From contig JAMLIT010000001.1 in the NCBI GenBank assembly GCA_023954035.1, positions 62,001-126,000 of the forward strand: DNA of 64,000 nt, written 5' to 3'. The notes beneath the pieces are model-generated. The model saw only the letters and a list, made by a program, of their open reading frames with translations, ran no database searches and was not told the DNA's origin. This DNA comes from Burkholderiaceae bacterium. Lineage in GTDB: Bacteria; Pseudomonadota; Gammaproteobacteria; Burkholderiales; Burkholderiaceae_C. The position numbers and the translations under genes are program-made. The first letter of the stretch is position 1. Each line of letters opens with the position of its first letter. Of the stretch, positions 1-9,542 are shown one piece after another.

Positions 1-642
1 CACGTCTTCAAGAAAGAAATCAATCGTTTTAGGAGCTAATCGTTCTAGGGTTTCAAGGGGCCCATGCCGTCGCAGCAACTGCGCCAACTACCGCACCAAC
101 GATCTCACCAGGCTTGATGGACACGTGATTGGGGTCGAATATTCGGCCTTTGGCCAGCACCGCCCAGACGATCCTGGCGTTCTTGTTGGCCAGCGCCACC
201 ACGGCCTTTTGCCAGCCGACCCGCTCTTTGAGTTGTACCAGCCACGCTGAGATGCGGTCACTGCGTTTGTGCGCGCTCATCACGGCCGACTTGGCGCCCT
301 GGATCAGCAGGGTTCGCAAATAGTCGTCGCCGCGTTTGGTAATGCGCCCCAGGCTGGCCCTGCCCCCACTGGAGTTCTGGCTGGGCACCAAACCCAGCCA
401 GGCGCCGAACTGAGCACCCGTCTTGAACTGGGTGAAGTCGCCCACGCTAGCGACCAGGGCCGAGGCGGTGACGGGGCCAATGCCGCACAGTTGGGCGGCC
501 GCTTTAACTTCCGGGCGTCGGTGCATGCGCGGCTATGCGCTCGTCGCACCAGGCAATGTGGCATTCAATCTCGGTCCAGTGCAGGTGGGCCCGCTGCAAG
601 GCCATGCGGGCCAGTGCGGGCAGCTCGTTGCTGGCGTCTTCT
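1..642 (-). pseudogene. IS110-family transposase fragment, copy 1 (C-terminal part)
   Basis: The minus strand reads the C-terminal half of an IS110/IS116/IS902-type transposase. Recognisable stretches are LCGIGPVTASALVASVGDF, GLVPSQNSSGG and KRGDDYLRTLLIQGAKS, typical of the C-terminal domain that carries the conserved serine. The open frame covers about 53-526. Upstream coding continues only to about 642, where the sequence switches abruptly to unrelated DNA, so the N-terminal DEDD nuclease half is missing. The downstream end lies at or beyond the window start. This copy cannot be active alone. The family call is firm; the exact element name is not known. Confidence 0.85.
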
Positions 643-923
643 ACAGGGACTTCCCACCCAGTCAACAGGTTTCGTTGATTTTTTCTCGATAGCTGGCCGC
701 CTTTCTTCTTCCTAAAAAACGGTATTCGTTTGGTGCGATGCAACGCCACATGGAACAGACTGCATCCACAGACGGCCTTGTTGCGCCCGGTTTCAGTGCG
801 GGCCCAGATACGAACCGCTTGGCAGGACTCCATTCATTCACCGTCGTCGCCACGCTGGGCGCGACACAGGGTTAGTCGAGTTCACCTGCCACCGGTCTGA
901 CCTGTGTATTGCATCTTCAAACG
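642..923. other. non-repeated spacer between the two IS110 copies
   Basis: This 282-base stretch separates the two direct copies of the IS110 sequence. On the minus strand it can be read as an open frame (504-833) running into copy 1, but the first about 60 residues match nothing I recognise and look like a chance fusion. It starts with GGGACTTCCCAC (646-657), the reverse complement of the 12 bases at 2151-2162 beside the other end of copy 2. It may hold former flanking DNA or an IS end. I see no gene. Confidence 0.4.
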
Positions 924-1562
924 CACGTCTTCAAGAAAGAAATCAATCGTTTTAGGAGCTAATCGTTCTAGGTTTCAAGGGGCCCATGCCGTCGCAGCAA
1001 CTGCGCCAACTACCGCACCAACGATCTCACCGAGCGCGATGGACACGTGATTGGGTCTGATATTCGGCCTGGCCAGCACCGCCAGACGATCCTGGCGTTC
1101 TTGTTGGCCAGCGCCACCACAACCTTTGTGCCAGCCGACCCGCTCTTTGATTGTACCAGCCACGCTGAGATGCGGTCACTGCGTTTGTGCGCGCTCATCA
1201 CGGCCGACTTGGCGCCCTGGATCAGCAGGGTTCGCAAATAGTCGTCGCCGCGTTTGGTAATGCGCCCCAGGCTGGCCTGCCCCACTGGAGTTCTGGCTGG
1301 GCACCAAACCCAGCCAGGCGCCGAACTGAGCACCCGTCTTGAACTGGGTGAAGTCGCCCACGCTTAGCGACCAGGGCCGAGGCGGTGACGGGGCCAATGC
1401 CGCACAGTTGGGCGGCCGCTTACTTGGCTTGCGTCGGTGCGCACATGCGCGGCTATGCGCTCAGTCGCACCAGGCAATGTGGCATTCAATCTCGGTCCAG
1501 TGCAGGTGGGCCCGCTGCAAGGCCATGCGGGCCAGTGCGGGCAGCTCGTTGCTGGCGTCTTC
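924..1562 (+). repeat. direct repeat of 1-641 (duplicated IS110 segment)
   Basis: The sequence from 924 repeats the window from base 1, in the same orientation, up to GCTGGCGTCTTC (ending near 642 and 1562). Most differences are one- to few-base deletions in this copy, many in homopolymer runs (for example CCTTTGG against CCTGG, and GCCCCC against GCCCC). The left boundary may extend beyond the window in copy 1. Confidence 0.85.
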
Positions 1563-2078
1563 AGTGTCCCGGTAGCGCCAGGCGTAGGGCCTCTGGGCTT
1601 TGGGCAAACACCAGGCCGTATTCGGTCAGCAGACCTCGGATGCGGTTGATGCAGGCGGTGCGCTCTTCCTTGTAGCCGTCCCGCAGGCGGTGTACGCACA
1701 GCAGCGCTTGTTGTTGTGCAGTCTTGATGGGCGCAAGCGCATGCTGGGGCGCGAGCTGCTTCGCAGATGGCGGCTGCGTCGTTGGCGTCTTCTGCCGCTC
1801 TTGTATGCGGTACGGCCCGCAGTGGCCGGCAATGGTAGCCGCGCATCAAAGCCCATCTCCTGCAGTCGCCGGGCCCAGTGGTGGGCGCCGCCGCAGGTTT
1901 CCATAGCGATCAGGCAGCCTGGGGGCAGTTGCAGCGTGCACCAAGCGAGGAACTTCTCGCGCGCCAGCGGTTTGACAGCAACGGTGCGGCCTGCTTGATC
2001 GACGGCATGCACCTGTATGACGTGTTTGGCAAGGTCAACCCCTACCCGAACGATCTCACCTCGTGTAATCTCAGTCAT
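924..2078 (-). pseudogene. IS110-family transposase, copy 2, multiply frameshifted
   Basis: A nearly full-length but broken IS110-type transposase. The start at 2078 gives an N-terminus with VGVDLAKHVIQVHAVD, the first acidic motif of the DEDD (RuvC-like) catalytic domain, then CLIAMETCGGAHHWARRL. The frame is lost after about residue 95 and resumes in other frames (EDANDAAAICEAAR in one, then the C-terminal domain in another), so several frameshifts separate the halves. IS110 enzymes use a bridge RNA encoded in an element end; both ends here are too short or degenerate for me to locate one. The element probably inserted into the neighbouring methyltransferase gene. Confidence 0.85.
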
Positions 2079-2110
2079 GGACTTCCCCTTTCCAGTTGGC
2101 AGATTGATGG

Positions 2111-4063
2111 TCAGATCTCAATCTTGGTGCTTCGACACCGTTTGTGGGAAGTGGGAAGTCCCTTCGTATTCACTCCAGATCTTGCGATTTTGCATCTTGC
2201 TAATCCGAGAAACTTTATATAGTCATTTGACAGTGCTTGTATTTGGCTTTCCGAGGCGGTCAATCCTGTCTTGAAATTTTCAATTAAGGACTCGCTCCAA
2301 GGATGCTTGTTCCAAGACGATACTGAATAGGGCGGATTGCCAACTACGACAGTCGGCATCATTTCTTCCTTAATCCGGTTAGCTGCCGAGGCCTCATGCG
2401 CCAGCATGGGGGCCTCAAAAGCCAGCCCCGGATTGATTTCATGCGCCGGCTCCAGCGCATTGGTCAAAAACACATTCACACGCGGGCCGCCCTCGGGAAA
2501 GGTGTAGCCCGTCTCAGCCAGCTTCAGGCCGATCTTCATGTGCGCAATGGCATACGGGGCCATCATCAGCTCGAAGGCGTACAGGCGCGGCAGCAGGTGC
2601 TGTTGGACGTAGTCCACCCACAGCGGCTGCCATTGCGCTTTGCTCACCTTGCCTTGCGTGCGCCACTTGGCCAGCATGTGGGCGTGGATTTGGGTGATGA
2701 CTTCGACGATGAAGGTGCCCGTGCCGGTAGCAGGGTCCAGCACCTGGACGAAAGGCGTGGTGGCGGTGCAGAACTTGGGCAACTTCAGCCCGGGCTTGCG
2801 CTCCAGCATTGCGCCCCAGGTGATGGTGCTGGCCAGGCCGTCTTCAATGCCGAACTCGGTTTTCAGAATTTCGTCCACGCTGCGCACAATGAACTGCACC
2901 ACGGGGCTGGGGGTGTAGAACACGCCGCGCTTGGCGCGCATGGCTTTGTCGTAGGCTTTGAGGAAGTCTTCGTAGAAGTGAATGACAGGGTCGTCGCCCG
3001 GCTTGCTGGCATTGAAGCTGCGCAGCACCGCGTCCATGGGCACCTCGCGCAGCACGGTGACCACTTCGTTGATGCCCAGTTCGTCAAAGTCCACCCGCTT
3101 GGCGCTGCTGCGGGCGCGGCCAGCAGCACTTAAAAAACTGCCCAGCAGTTCTTTCAAAAACGGGTTGGTGCTGGGCACCATATCGGCCAGGTTGTCGGCC
3201 ACCAGGGCGCCGCTCTCGCGGCTGGCGCGGGCGGTGAAGAGGCCGTAGGTAATGGTCTGCGCGAACATGTCGGCAAAAGCGTCGCCAGACAAATCGGCAA
3301 TCAGGTTGTCTTTGAAGGCCTTGTGCATTTGGCGCAGGTGGCCGTTGTCGCTTTCCAGCGCCAGCACGGTGTTGACGCGCCTGCGGATGCGCTTGGCCAG
3401 CTCGGCCATGGCCAGGGCCAGGGTTTTGGCGTCGTTGATGACCTGGCCATAGCGCAGCGAGAAGGCGCTGGACCATTGCGCGCGCCAGGCTTGCAGCTCT
3501 TCAGGAGTGCGGGTGCTGGTGGGCCAGCGCAGTTTGTCGCGCAGGGTTTGGGCCACATAGCCCAGTTGCATGGGGGTGTCGTCGTCGTCCCAGCCCAGTA
3601 CGCGCAGGGTAGGCAGGTCGCCTTTGCTGGATTCGTCGGTGAAATGGGCCAGGGCGATTTCGCGGGCGTTGCCCTCGCCAAAGCTGGAGACAAACAGCAG
3701 GTCGTGCGCCGCCCAGGTCTGGTGGCCGCCGCCCGTGGCGCGGCCCTTGGGCACCAGTCCGTTGAGCACGCGGCGCAGCGCGGTAATGGGCAGGCGGCCT
3801 TGGTTGAATTCCACAAAGAAAATGCCCCAGGGCTGGCCGCTGACCAAGGGGCGCAGCTGCTTGATGGATTGGACCTTGACTTCGTGCTCTGCCTTGAGGT
3901 TGAGCTCACCCGGCTGCCAGTCAAACAGGTTGTCTTCCCAGTCGTCCACATTCACGGGCCAGCCCAGCTCGTCGTGCAGGTACTGCACCAGGGCAGGAAT
4001 GGTGTGAACCTGGCGCAGTTTGTCGGCCAGGGGGTCCAGCGCGGGGTTGGGTTGGGTTGCCAT
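2111..4063 (-). pseudogene. class I DNA adenine methyltransferase (restriction-modification type), C-terminally truncated
   Basis: The product resembles the large N6-adenine methyltransferases of Eco57I/type ISP-like systems. Motif I (VLDPATGTGTF) lies near residue 440 and the catalytic motif IV (NPPY) near 574, after an N-terminal region of about 330 residues. The start ATG at 4063 has an AGAGG ribosome site. Family-like sequence ends at about NDYIKF...ARSGVNTKG (near 2165), in the conserved block just after motif IV. The frame then runs into IS DNA and stops at 2111, so the C-terminal half, usually including target recognition, is absent. It is last in an operon with a PLD/helicase gene. 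It is probably inactive unless the rest lies elsewhere. Confidence 0.85.
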
Positions 4064-4177
4064 GGGGTGCCTCTCTGTGTGCTTTTCTTTTTGTCGCTGC
4101 GCTGGCCTGCTGCGCCTTGCCGCGCCCTGTAGTGGCGCTTGACGGTCGCGCTTGAAGGCGGCGCTTTGCTGTGGTGC

Positions 4178-4540
4178 TTAAGCAAACACCACGTTGACGC
4201 GGCCTGTACCACCCGGTGCATCGGGTTTGGCTTTGCGCCGGGCGGGCTTGACCACGATGTCAATGTCGCGGCCCAAGCGGGCCAGGCAGTCGAGCATTTT
4301 GGATTCGCTGATGCCCCTGAACTGGCCGCGCAGCATCAGGGATACCTTGGGCTGCGGCATGGCCAGCAGTTCGGCCGCTTGCTGCTGCGTGAGTTTCTGG
4401 TGCTGAATGATTTCTGCAATCTTGCTGGCCAGCTTGGCCTTGACCAGCATTTCCTGGGCATCGGCCAGCCCGAGGTCGGCATAGACGTTGCCGCTGCCGG
4501 GTTCGATGGCTATGGGGGTGTTGGCAATGGCGGTGTTCAC
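4178..4540 (-). CDS. HigA-like antitoxin, XRE-family helix-turn-helix protein
   Basis: A 120-residue protein with a Cro/C1-type helix-turn-helix (residues about 40-90: KIAEIIQHQKLTQQQAAELL, then MPQPKVSLMLRGQF). This is the pattern of the antitoxins paired with Gp49/HigB-type toxins. It probably neutralises the toxin encoded just upstream and represses the pair. The start is GTG at 4540 with an AAAGGA ribosome site; the gap to the upstream toxin gene is 19 bases. The methyltransferase starts 114 bases downstream on the same strand. The C-terminal tail is basic and Pro/Gly-rich. Confidence 0.8.
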   Translation of the reverse strand: MNTAIANTPIAIEPGSGNVYADLGLADAQEMLVKAKLASKIAEIIQHQKLTQQQAAELLAMPQPKVSLMLRGQFRGISESKMLDCLARLGRDIDIVVKPARRKAKPDAPGGTGRVNVVFA

Positions 4541-4559
4541 GGGTGGTTCCTTTGCAAGT

Positions 4560-4931
4560 TCAGGCGGCTGGTTTGCCAGCGTGGGCCAATGCGGCTTGGA
4601 GCCGGTTGCGGATCAGATCCATATCCGGCTTGGGCGTGGCGACGCCCGATGTGGACTTTTTCTGAAAGCAATGCAGCACATACACAGCGGCGGCAATCTT
4701 GACGGTGTACACAGCGCGGTAGGTGCTGCCCGCCTCGCTTTCCACCACCTCCAGCACACCTGCCGACCCGAACCCCTTCAATGGCTTGGCCTGCATATGT
4801 TTGCCGCCGGTTTGGGCCAGATGCAAGGCATAGCCAAAGCTGTCTTGCACTTCGGCGGGCATGGCTTGCAAATCTTTTTTGGCAGACCCGACCCACAGCA
4901 AGGGTTTGGGGTGGTCGTGGGCTGAAGGCAT
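4560..4931 (-). CDS. HigB/RelE-type toxin, phage Gp49-like
   Basis: A protein of about 123 residues matching the Gp49-like/HigB-2 family of ribosome-dependent mRNA interferases: WVGSAKKDLQAMPAEVQDSF near the start, a central GSTYRAVYTVKIAAAVYVLHCFQKKS strand pattern (split: YRAVYTVK, then VYVLHCFQKK), and a lysine-rich end. Family practice places toxin before antitoxin, as here. I prefer ATG 4931 because the conserved domain starts shortly after it; ATG 4946 is possible but overlaps a TATAAT box. The pair sits between a helicase gene and a methyltransferase gene, consistent with an addiction module inside a defence operon. Confidence 0.8.
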   Translation of the reverse strand: MPSAHDHPKPLLWVGSAKKDLQAMPAEVQDSFGYALHLAQTGGKHMQAKPLKGFGSAGVLEVVESEAGSTYRAVYTVKIAAAVYVLHCFQKKSTSGVATPKPDMDLIRNRLQAALAHAGKPAA

Positions 4932-4935
4932 GCAA

Positions 4936-4941
4936 ATTATA
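4936..4941 (-). promoter_or_regulatory. TATAAT box just upstream of the toxin start
   Basis: On the minus strand a perfect TATAAT lies four bases before the preferred toxin ATG (4931). Transcription would begin at or inside the start codon, giving a leaderless message, or the box is fortuitous. No good -35 hexamer is seen at 16-18 bases. It lies in the 46-base gap after the helicase gene. Confidence 0.35.
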
Positions 4942-4977
4942 CCCATTTGTATCTAAAAAGACTCCAAAAAGGACCGC

Positions 4978-7900
4978 CTAATTGAGCTCCATCCAGGCGA
5001 TGAGCTGCGGCACCACGCCCAAGGGGGCCTGCACTTGCCGCAGGTAGCCGTTCTTCAGGTGCTTTTCCACCTTGGCGCGCGCTTCTGACAAGGTGCTTTG
5101 CGCGATGAGGCAATGCCTTGGCGTTTCGGGCTCGCAGTGAATCGCGGCATCAATGGCGGCCGCATCGTCCAGCACTTTGCCGCTTTGCAGGTCCAGCAGC
5201 AGCCATTCGGTGCGGCCTGCGGCCTGCGTCCACGCATCGGACTCCAGCAGCGGGTCGGTCACGGTGTTGTCTTTGCCGGGCAATGCAAAGCAAAAGAACA
5301 CGGCTTGCGTGCCGGGCTGCAAGTGCACTTTGCCGCTGAACACGCGGCCCGGCAGGGCTTGCAGGCGTTCCGGCAAGTCGGGGTGGGCAGCCAGCAGGCG
5401 TTGGTATTCCAGGTGCATGGTTTCCAGCGCAGTGGGCTCGCCTTCAAACTGATGGTCAAAGTCGATCAATGCGGCAAAGTCGTCTTCCGGGCGCAGGAGT
5501 TTTTTGCCCTCGATGCCTAGGGTTTTGGAAATAAGCAGGGTTTTGTTGGAAACTTTTTTGAACAGGTTGAGCAACTCATCCAGCTCGCCTGGCGGCAGAA
5601 AGTTCCAGTACTCCACGGTGCCACGGATGGCTTTGACCTCGGGGTGATCTTTCACCAGCAGCTTTTCAATGTCGGGGTTCATGCGCCGGTCTACCCGCCC
5701 AATGCGCTGCATGAGGCGCACCGGGTTCCAGTGCAGGTCGTAATTGATAAGGCGTGTGGCATCTTGCAGGTTGAGGCCTTCACTGAGTACGTCCGTGGCA
5801 ATCAGTACACGGGTCTCAGTGTGGCCCTTGTCTGCCAATGCCTGGCTGGTCATGTTGTTGTAGTACGGGGCGAATCGGCGAATCACGTCGCCACGGCTGC
5901 CTTTGGTGGCAGAGTCGATTTGGTCGATGCCTTTGATGCCAGCGCTCTCTAACTCCTTGGCCAGGTAGCGGGCGGTGGCAGAGAACTCGCTGAAGATCAT
6001 GACCTTGTGTTTTTTCAGCACCGGGTCGGTCTTGAGCAATTGAATGAGGGCGCGCAGCTTGTCGTCGTGGCTGGGTTTGAACTGACGCAGCTCGTTCAGA
6101 AATTCGGCCAACTGGTTAAGGTCTTGCAATGACTCCGACAGCATTTGCGGCACGTCGAACTGGTCGCGATCGAGCAGTTCGACCGCCGCCAACATTTCTT
6201 CAGGAATAACGTCTTCGTCCTGCTCGGATTCGTCTTCGCTGCCATTGTCAAAAAGCTGGTGCTGGCGTTTCTGTACGTCGCCCAGTAGCTCTTCCTGGTG
6301 GATGCGCCAGCGCTCAAACGCAGCTTGCTCGTGCTTGGTGGTGCTGTTGACTTGCACAAAGGCCATCACTTTGCGCATCAGTTGCTGGCACGAGGACTCA
6401 AAAGCGCTGGCTGAGCTTTCAAAGCGTTTCAAAAACAAGATACGGATCAGGCCCACCACTTGTTTTTGGCGGTTGTCTTCAAAGCCGTCGGCCACCGGTC
6501 CTTTGGAATAGGCCAGGGGGTAATACATGGGCAAGGTGAATAGCGGCTGTGTCTTGTTGAAAGCCTTTTCCACCATGGTCAGCAACTTGCCATAGGTTTT
6601 TTTGACGGAGTAGTCCGCCACTTTGGGCGCTTCACGCTTGGGGAACAGTGCCTCTTGGGCCCCAGCAGTAATCTGGCTTTTCCGCACATAGGCACGGCTG
6701 CGCTGCACTACCAATTCGCGGAACAAGCTGTCTTGCGAGAGGATGTCACCCGTTTCCACGCCCGCCAGCTCGCCCTGAAGCAGGTCACTGCCCATGCGCT
6801 TGCCGAGCTCTTTTTCAAGCTTGCGGAAGTGCCCTGGCAATGAGTGAATGCCCAGGGTGTCTTTGAAGTGGCCCGGTTCACGCTGGGTGAAGTGTTCAAT
6901 CAGGTGCTGCAGGTCAATCAAGCGGTTGTTGATAGGCGTAGCGGTCAGCATGAACACTTGCTTGTCTTTGGCCAGTGCCTGCATTTGCCAGTAGCGCGAT
7001 GTGTCTTTCTTAGTGCTGGGATTGCGGAAGTGGTGGGCCTCGTCAATCACGATTACGTCGGCCTGTTCTTTCAGGCGCTGGATTTTTTCCACCCATTCAC
7101 CACCGCGCTGCAGGTCGGTATGGTTGATCAGCACCAGGTTGGAAAAATCCCCAAACAACTCGGGCAAATAGCGCCGCAAGCTCGATTCCCACACCGGCTC
7201 ACGCCCCGACTTGGGCACGATCAGGAGCACTTTTTTGCGCTCGAACTTCACCAGCCGCTCTATCAGCATGAGCCCGACAAATGTTTTGCCTAAACCCACG
7301 CCGTCACACAAAAAAGCACCGCCATACTTGCCGCCAATTTTGAGCAGTGCGCCGTAACCATCGCGCTGATACTGGTCAAGAACGGGGTACATGCGCGACT
7401 GGTGCCGCTCCCAATCGCCTGCCGTTTCTTCGTAGTTGTTGAAATAGGCTTGCAGCGATTTGGCGTACACCTCAAACGGAAGGTAGTTGTGCGTTTGGCG
7501 CTCCATCACCTTGAGCACTTCGGCAGAGGCGTCTTCGGCCTCATCCCAATGCAGGTCGAACCATTGCTGAAGCTCTTCCACCTCGCGGCGCAGCTGCACG
7601 TTGAGTTCAACGTTGCCTGTGAGACCGGGAAACGTGAAATTGCTGGAACCCACCAGAGCGGAAGAACCGACCACGGCCAGCTTGCTGTGGGTGATGTAGG
7701 CCTTGGCGTGGAATTTCTTCTTGGCGTACACCCGGCACTTGATTTTTCCGCCGGTAATTGCCTGGACGATTTCATCTACACCGGTCAGAAAATCGTTCTT
7801 TTGCTTTTCACGCTCAATGCTGTCGTCCAGAAGGTGACCAATGCGGGCAAGCCCTTCAATCAAAGCGCGGTGCGTGCGCTTGGTGACATCGTCACCCATG

Positions 7901-8088
7901 AGGATGCGGATTTGATCGAGTTTTTGCCACTTGCCATGCAATGCCAGCAAGGCACCGATTTCAAAATACCCGGTCGCAATATCAAATTTATGGGAGATTT
8001 CCGACCATTCCGCCAGGTAGTTCAGAACCCGCCACTCTTCATCGCTGTTGTCTACGATGAAGAGGTCATTGCCTGTTTTTGTTGCCAT
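4978..8088 (-). CDS. phospholipase D-like / SNF2-type superfamily 2 helicase fusion
   Basis: A 1036-residue protein. The N-terminal part (about 1-190) is PLD-like, with H127-x-K129 in KFHAKAYI followed by GSSNFT at 148-152, one HKD-type half-site as in DISARM DrmC-like and PLD nucleases. The helicase part has Walker A GVGLGKT (263-269), the DEAH box VIDEAHHF (352 is H), LTATPINNR, and motif VI LMQRIGRVDRR. A coiled, acidic insert lies between the helicase lobes. Family knowledge suggests an ATP-driven DNA translocase with a nuclease module, as in restriction-like defence. The start ATG 8088 fits the conserved N-terminus; the frame is open further upstream but lacks support. It heads the toxin-antitoxin-methyltransferase operon. 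Confidence 0.85.
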   Translation of the reverse strand: MATKTGNDLFIVDNSDEEWRVLNYLAEWSEISHKFDIATGYFEIGALLALHGKWQKLDQIRILMGDDVTKRTHRALIEGLARIGHLLDDSIEREKQKNDFLTGVDEIVQAITGGKIKCRVYAKKKFHAKAYITHSKLAVVGSSALVGSSNFTFPGLTGNVELNVQLRREVEELQQWFDLHWDEAEDASAEVLKVMERQTHNYLPFEVYAKSLQAYFNNYEETAGDWERHQSRMYPVLDQYQRDGYGALLKIGGKYGGAFLCDGVGLGKTFVGLMLIERLVKFERKKVLLIVPKSGREPVWESSLRRYLPELFGDFSNLVLINHTDLQRGGEWVEKIQRLKEQADVIVIDEAHHFRNPSTKKDTSRYWQMQALAKDKQVFMLTATPINNRLIDLQHLIEHFTQREPGHFKDTLGIHSLPGHFRKLEKELGKRMGSDLLQGELAGVETGDILSQDSLFRELVVQRSRAYVRKSQITAGAQEALFPKREAPKVADYSVKKTYGKLLTMVEKAFNKTQPLFTLPMYYPLAYSKGPVADGFEDNRQKQVVGLIRILFLKRFESSASAFESSCQQLMRKVMAFVQVNSTTKHEQAAFERWRIHQEELLGDVQKRQHQLFDNGSEDESEQDEDVIPEEMLAAVELLDRDQFDVPQMLSESLQDLNQLAEFLNELRQFKPSHDDKLRALIQLLKTDPVLKKHKVMIFSEFSATARYLAKELESAGIKGIDQIDSATKGSRGDVIRRFAPYYNNMTSQALADKGHTETRVLIATDVLSEGLNLQDATRLINYDLHWNPVRLMQRIGRVDRRMNPDIEKLLVKDHPEVKAIRGTVEYWNFLPPGELDELLNLFKKVSNKTLLISKTLGIEGKKLLRPEDDFAALIDFDHQFEGEPTALETMHLEYQRLLAAHPDLPERLQALPGRVFSGKVHLQPGTQAVFFCFALPGKDNTVTDPLLESDAWTQAAGRTEWLLLDLQSGKVLDDAAAIDAAIHCEPETPRHCLIAQSTLSEARAKVEKHLKNGYLRQVQAPLGVVPQLIAWMELN

Positions 8089-8282
8089 TTTTTCTCTTTT
8101 TCTTACTGGACATTGGAAGCGGCAGGATTGCTTCAGATCAGCACAATCTTTTGCAAGCGCAAGGCTGGTCTGGCGCTCCAGATGGCTATGGCGCCGTATA
8201 TATACTTCAATGTACAACAAGGCTTAGAGGCGTCCGATGGCGTGGGGTCCACGCTGAATTCATCGTCCAGCAGGGAGACCAC
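8089..8282. promoter_or_regulatory. divergent intergenic region with TATATATA core
   Basis: These 194 bases separate the helicase (minus) from the 8283 gene (plus) and must hold both promoters. An AT-rich patch TATATATA (8197-8204), next to TTGTAC read on the minus strand, is the most promoter-like feature in otherwise GC-rich DNA. I cannot assign exact -35/-10 pairs or an operator. Confidence 0.35.
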
Positions 8283-9542
8283 ATGGCCCGTCACTACTCG
8301 ACCCGAGATTTTTTTCGGCAAATGCCAAACGCGCTGTTGGCCCGCTACTTTGCAGGGCGCGGCGTGTTTAGCGAACTGGACTTTGTCGCCATGCCGGAGA
8401 CCAAACCCGATGCGCTGTTTGGCTCCTGGCTGTACCTGTCAGACGGGCAGCGCAGCGCGATGGACGCTGAGTTCGCTGACATTTTCGAGATGGGTTGCGA
8501 GAAGGGCTTTCGCGCCATCCTGGACGAAGCGCAGTTCCACTTCGAGCAAGCTGCCGACCCCGTTGGAGGCACGGCTTTTGTGGACAGGCTGGCGGAGATG
8601 GCCAGCCACTATGAACGCGCGATGGTCACGTTTCTCGACCACCCGGAATTCTGGAAAGGCGCCACGCGGTTTTATCACGCAGACACCCTGAGCTACTGGC
8701 GCAAACGCAAGAAACTAGGGCATCAGGCAGCGGCGGTGGATACGGCTAGCGTCGACCAACTGGTCACTGCCATGCGCACTTACTTTCACCACACCGAGGG
8801 GCGCGGCAAAAACTGCGTGGTGGAGCCTTTTCGCCGTGGCGAGCACGACTATTTTTTTGCCTACCCCGAAGACTTCTCGCAGCAAAGCATTGAGTGGGTC
8901 GATGGCGATTTTGCGCAGCGCCCGCATACGCCAGCGTTTGAGGTGGTTTTTGTTTACTCGCAGGCCGAAGGCTCGCTGGACCTGAACTATCGCGGCGCCA
9001 AAAAAGCCATCGAGCCGCTGCAAGCCATGTTTGCCACGGCCATTCTGAAATTGTCCGAGTTGCCGCCCGATCCCAAAGACTCGCGCGTGTATGACCTCGG
9101 GCCGCTGCGGGAGCGCAATTTTGAATTTACCTACGAGCCGGGCAGTGGCATTGAGAGCGTTGTGGTCAAGAAGCTGCGCCTGTCGTCTCGCGCCACCAAA
9201 GGCGAACGTATTTCGCTGGAAGCCGACACCAGCCAAGACCCGCAAGCCGTGTACAAGCTGCTGGATCGCATTCAAACGGCCATGCCCATGGCGCAGTACG
9301 ACATAGCCCAAGTGGAGCTATCAGTGCGCGTGGTGGTTGAGGCTGGACGACCACCCAAGACGGTGAAGATCAGCATCTCGCACCCCAACTCTTGTTCTCT
9401 GAAATACGACGCGCTGGACCTGAAGCTGCGCGACATGCTCAGCGACTCGGGCATTGAGCCGCGCGAACTCGCTGAGTTGCCGACGCCTGAAGCACCTGAT
9501 GCTGAGGCGCCTGCCGCTGTGGCACCTGAACCTGTGGAATGA
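8283..9542 (+). CDS. protein of unknown function, defence-module neighbour
   Basis: A 419-residue soluble protein with no motif I recognise. The N-terminal half is rich in aromatic and acidic residues (DFFRQMPNALLARYF, EFWKGATRFYHADTL). The C-terminal half reads as alternating beta strands (VVFVYSQAEGSLDLNY, QVELSVRVVVEAG), and it ends in a Pro/Ala/Glu-rich tail. The start ATG 8283 has a GGGAG ribosome site seven bases upstream. Its stop overlaps the next start (ATGA), so the two are translationally coupled. It diverges from the PLD/helicase gene, which suggests a shared system or a sensing role, but that is inference. Confidence 0.7.
   Translation: MARHYSTRDFFRQMPNALLARYFAGRGVFSELDFVAMPETKPDALFGSWLYLSDGQRSAMDAEFADIFEMGCEKGFRAILDEAQFHFEQAADPVGGTAFVDRLAEMASHYERAMVTFLDHPEFWKGATRFYHADTLSYWRKRKKLGHQAAAVDTASVDQLVTAMRTYFHHTEGRGKNCVVEPFRRGEHDYFFAYPEDFSQQSIEWVDGDFAQRPHTPAFEVVFVYSQAEGSLDLNYRGAKKAIEPLQAMFATAILKLSELPPDPKDSRVYDLGPLRERNFEFTYEPGSGIESVVVKKLRLSSRATKGERISLEADTSQDPQAVYKLLDRIQTAMPMAQYDIAQVELSVRVVVEAGRPPKTVKISISHPNSCSLKYDALDLKLRDMLSDSGIEPRELAELPTPEAPDAEAPAAVAPEPVE

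Larger units (their letters stand above)
924..2150 (-). mobile_element. degenerate IS110-family insertion sequence
   Basis: Extent inferred from the direct repeat start (924) and the point where methyltransferase coding stops (about 2151-2163). The 70 bases between the transposase start and that junction contain a small hairpin-capable sequence, GGTGCTTCGACACC. No clear terminal inverted repeats or target duplication could be confirmed, as expected for this family, which often lacks both. Boundaries are approximate. Confidence 0.55.

Noticed and set aside
504..833. A 109-residue frame running from spacer DNA into IS copy 1
   Set aside because: The second half is transposase; the first half matches nothing and the fusion arises at a junction.
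7402..8691. A plus-strand frame over the helicase and the 8283 gene
   Set aside because: It is antisense to the helicase and out of frame with the 8283 gene, whose start has a ribosome site and a coupled partner.
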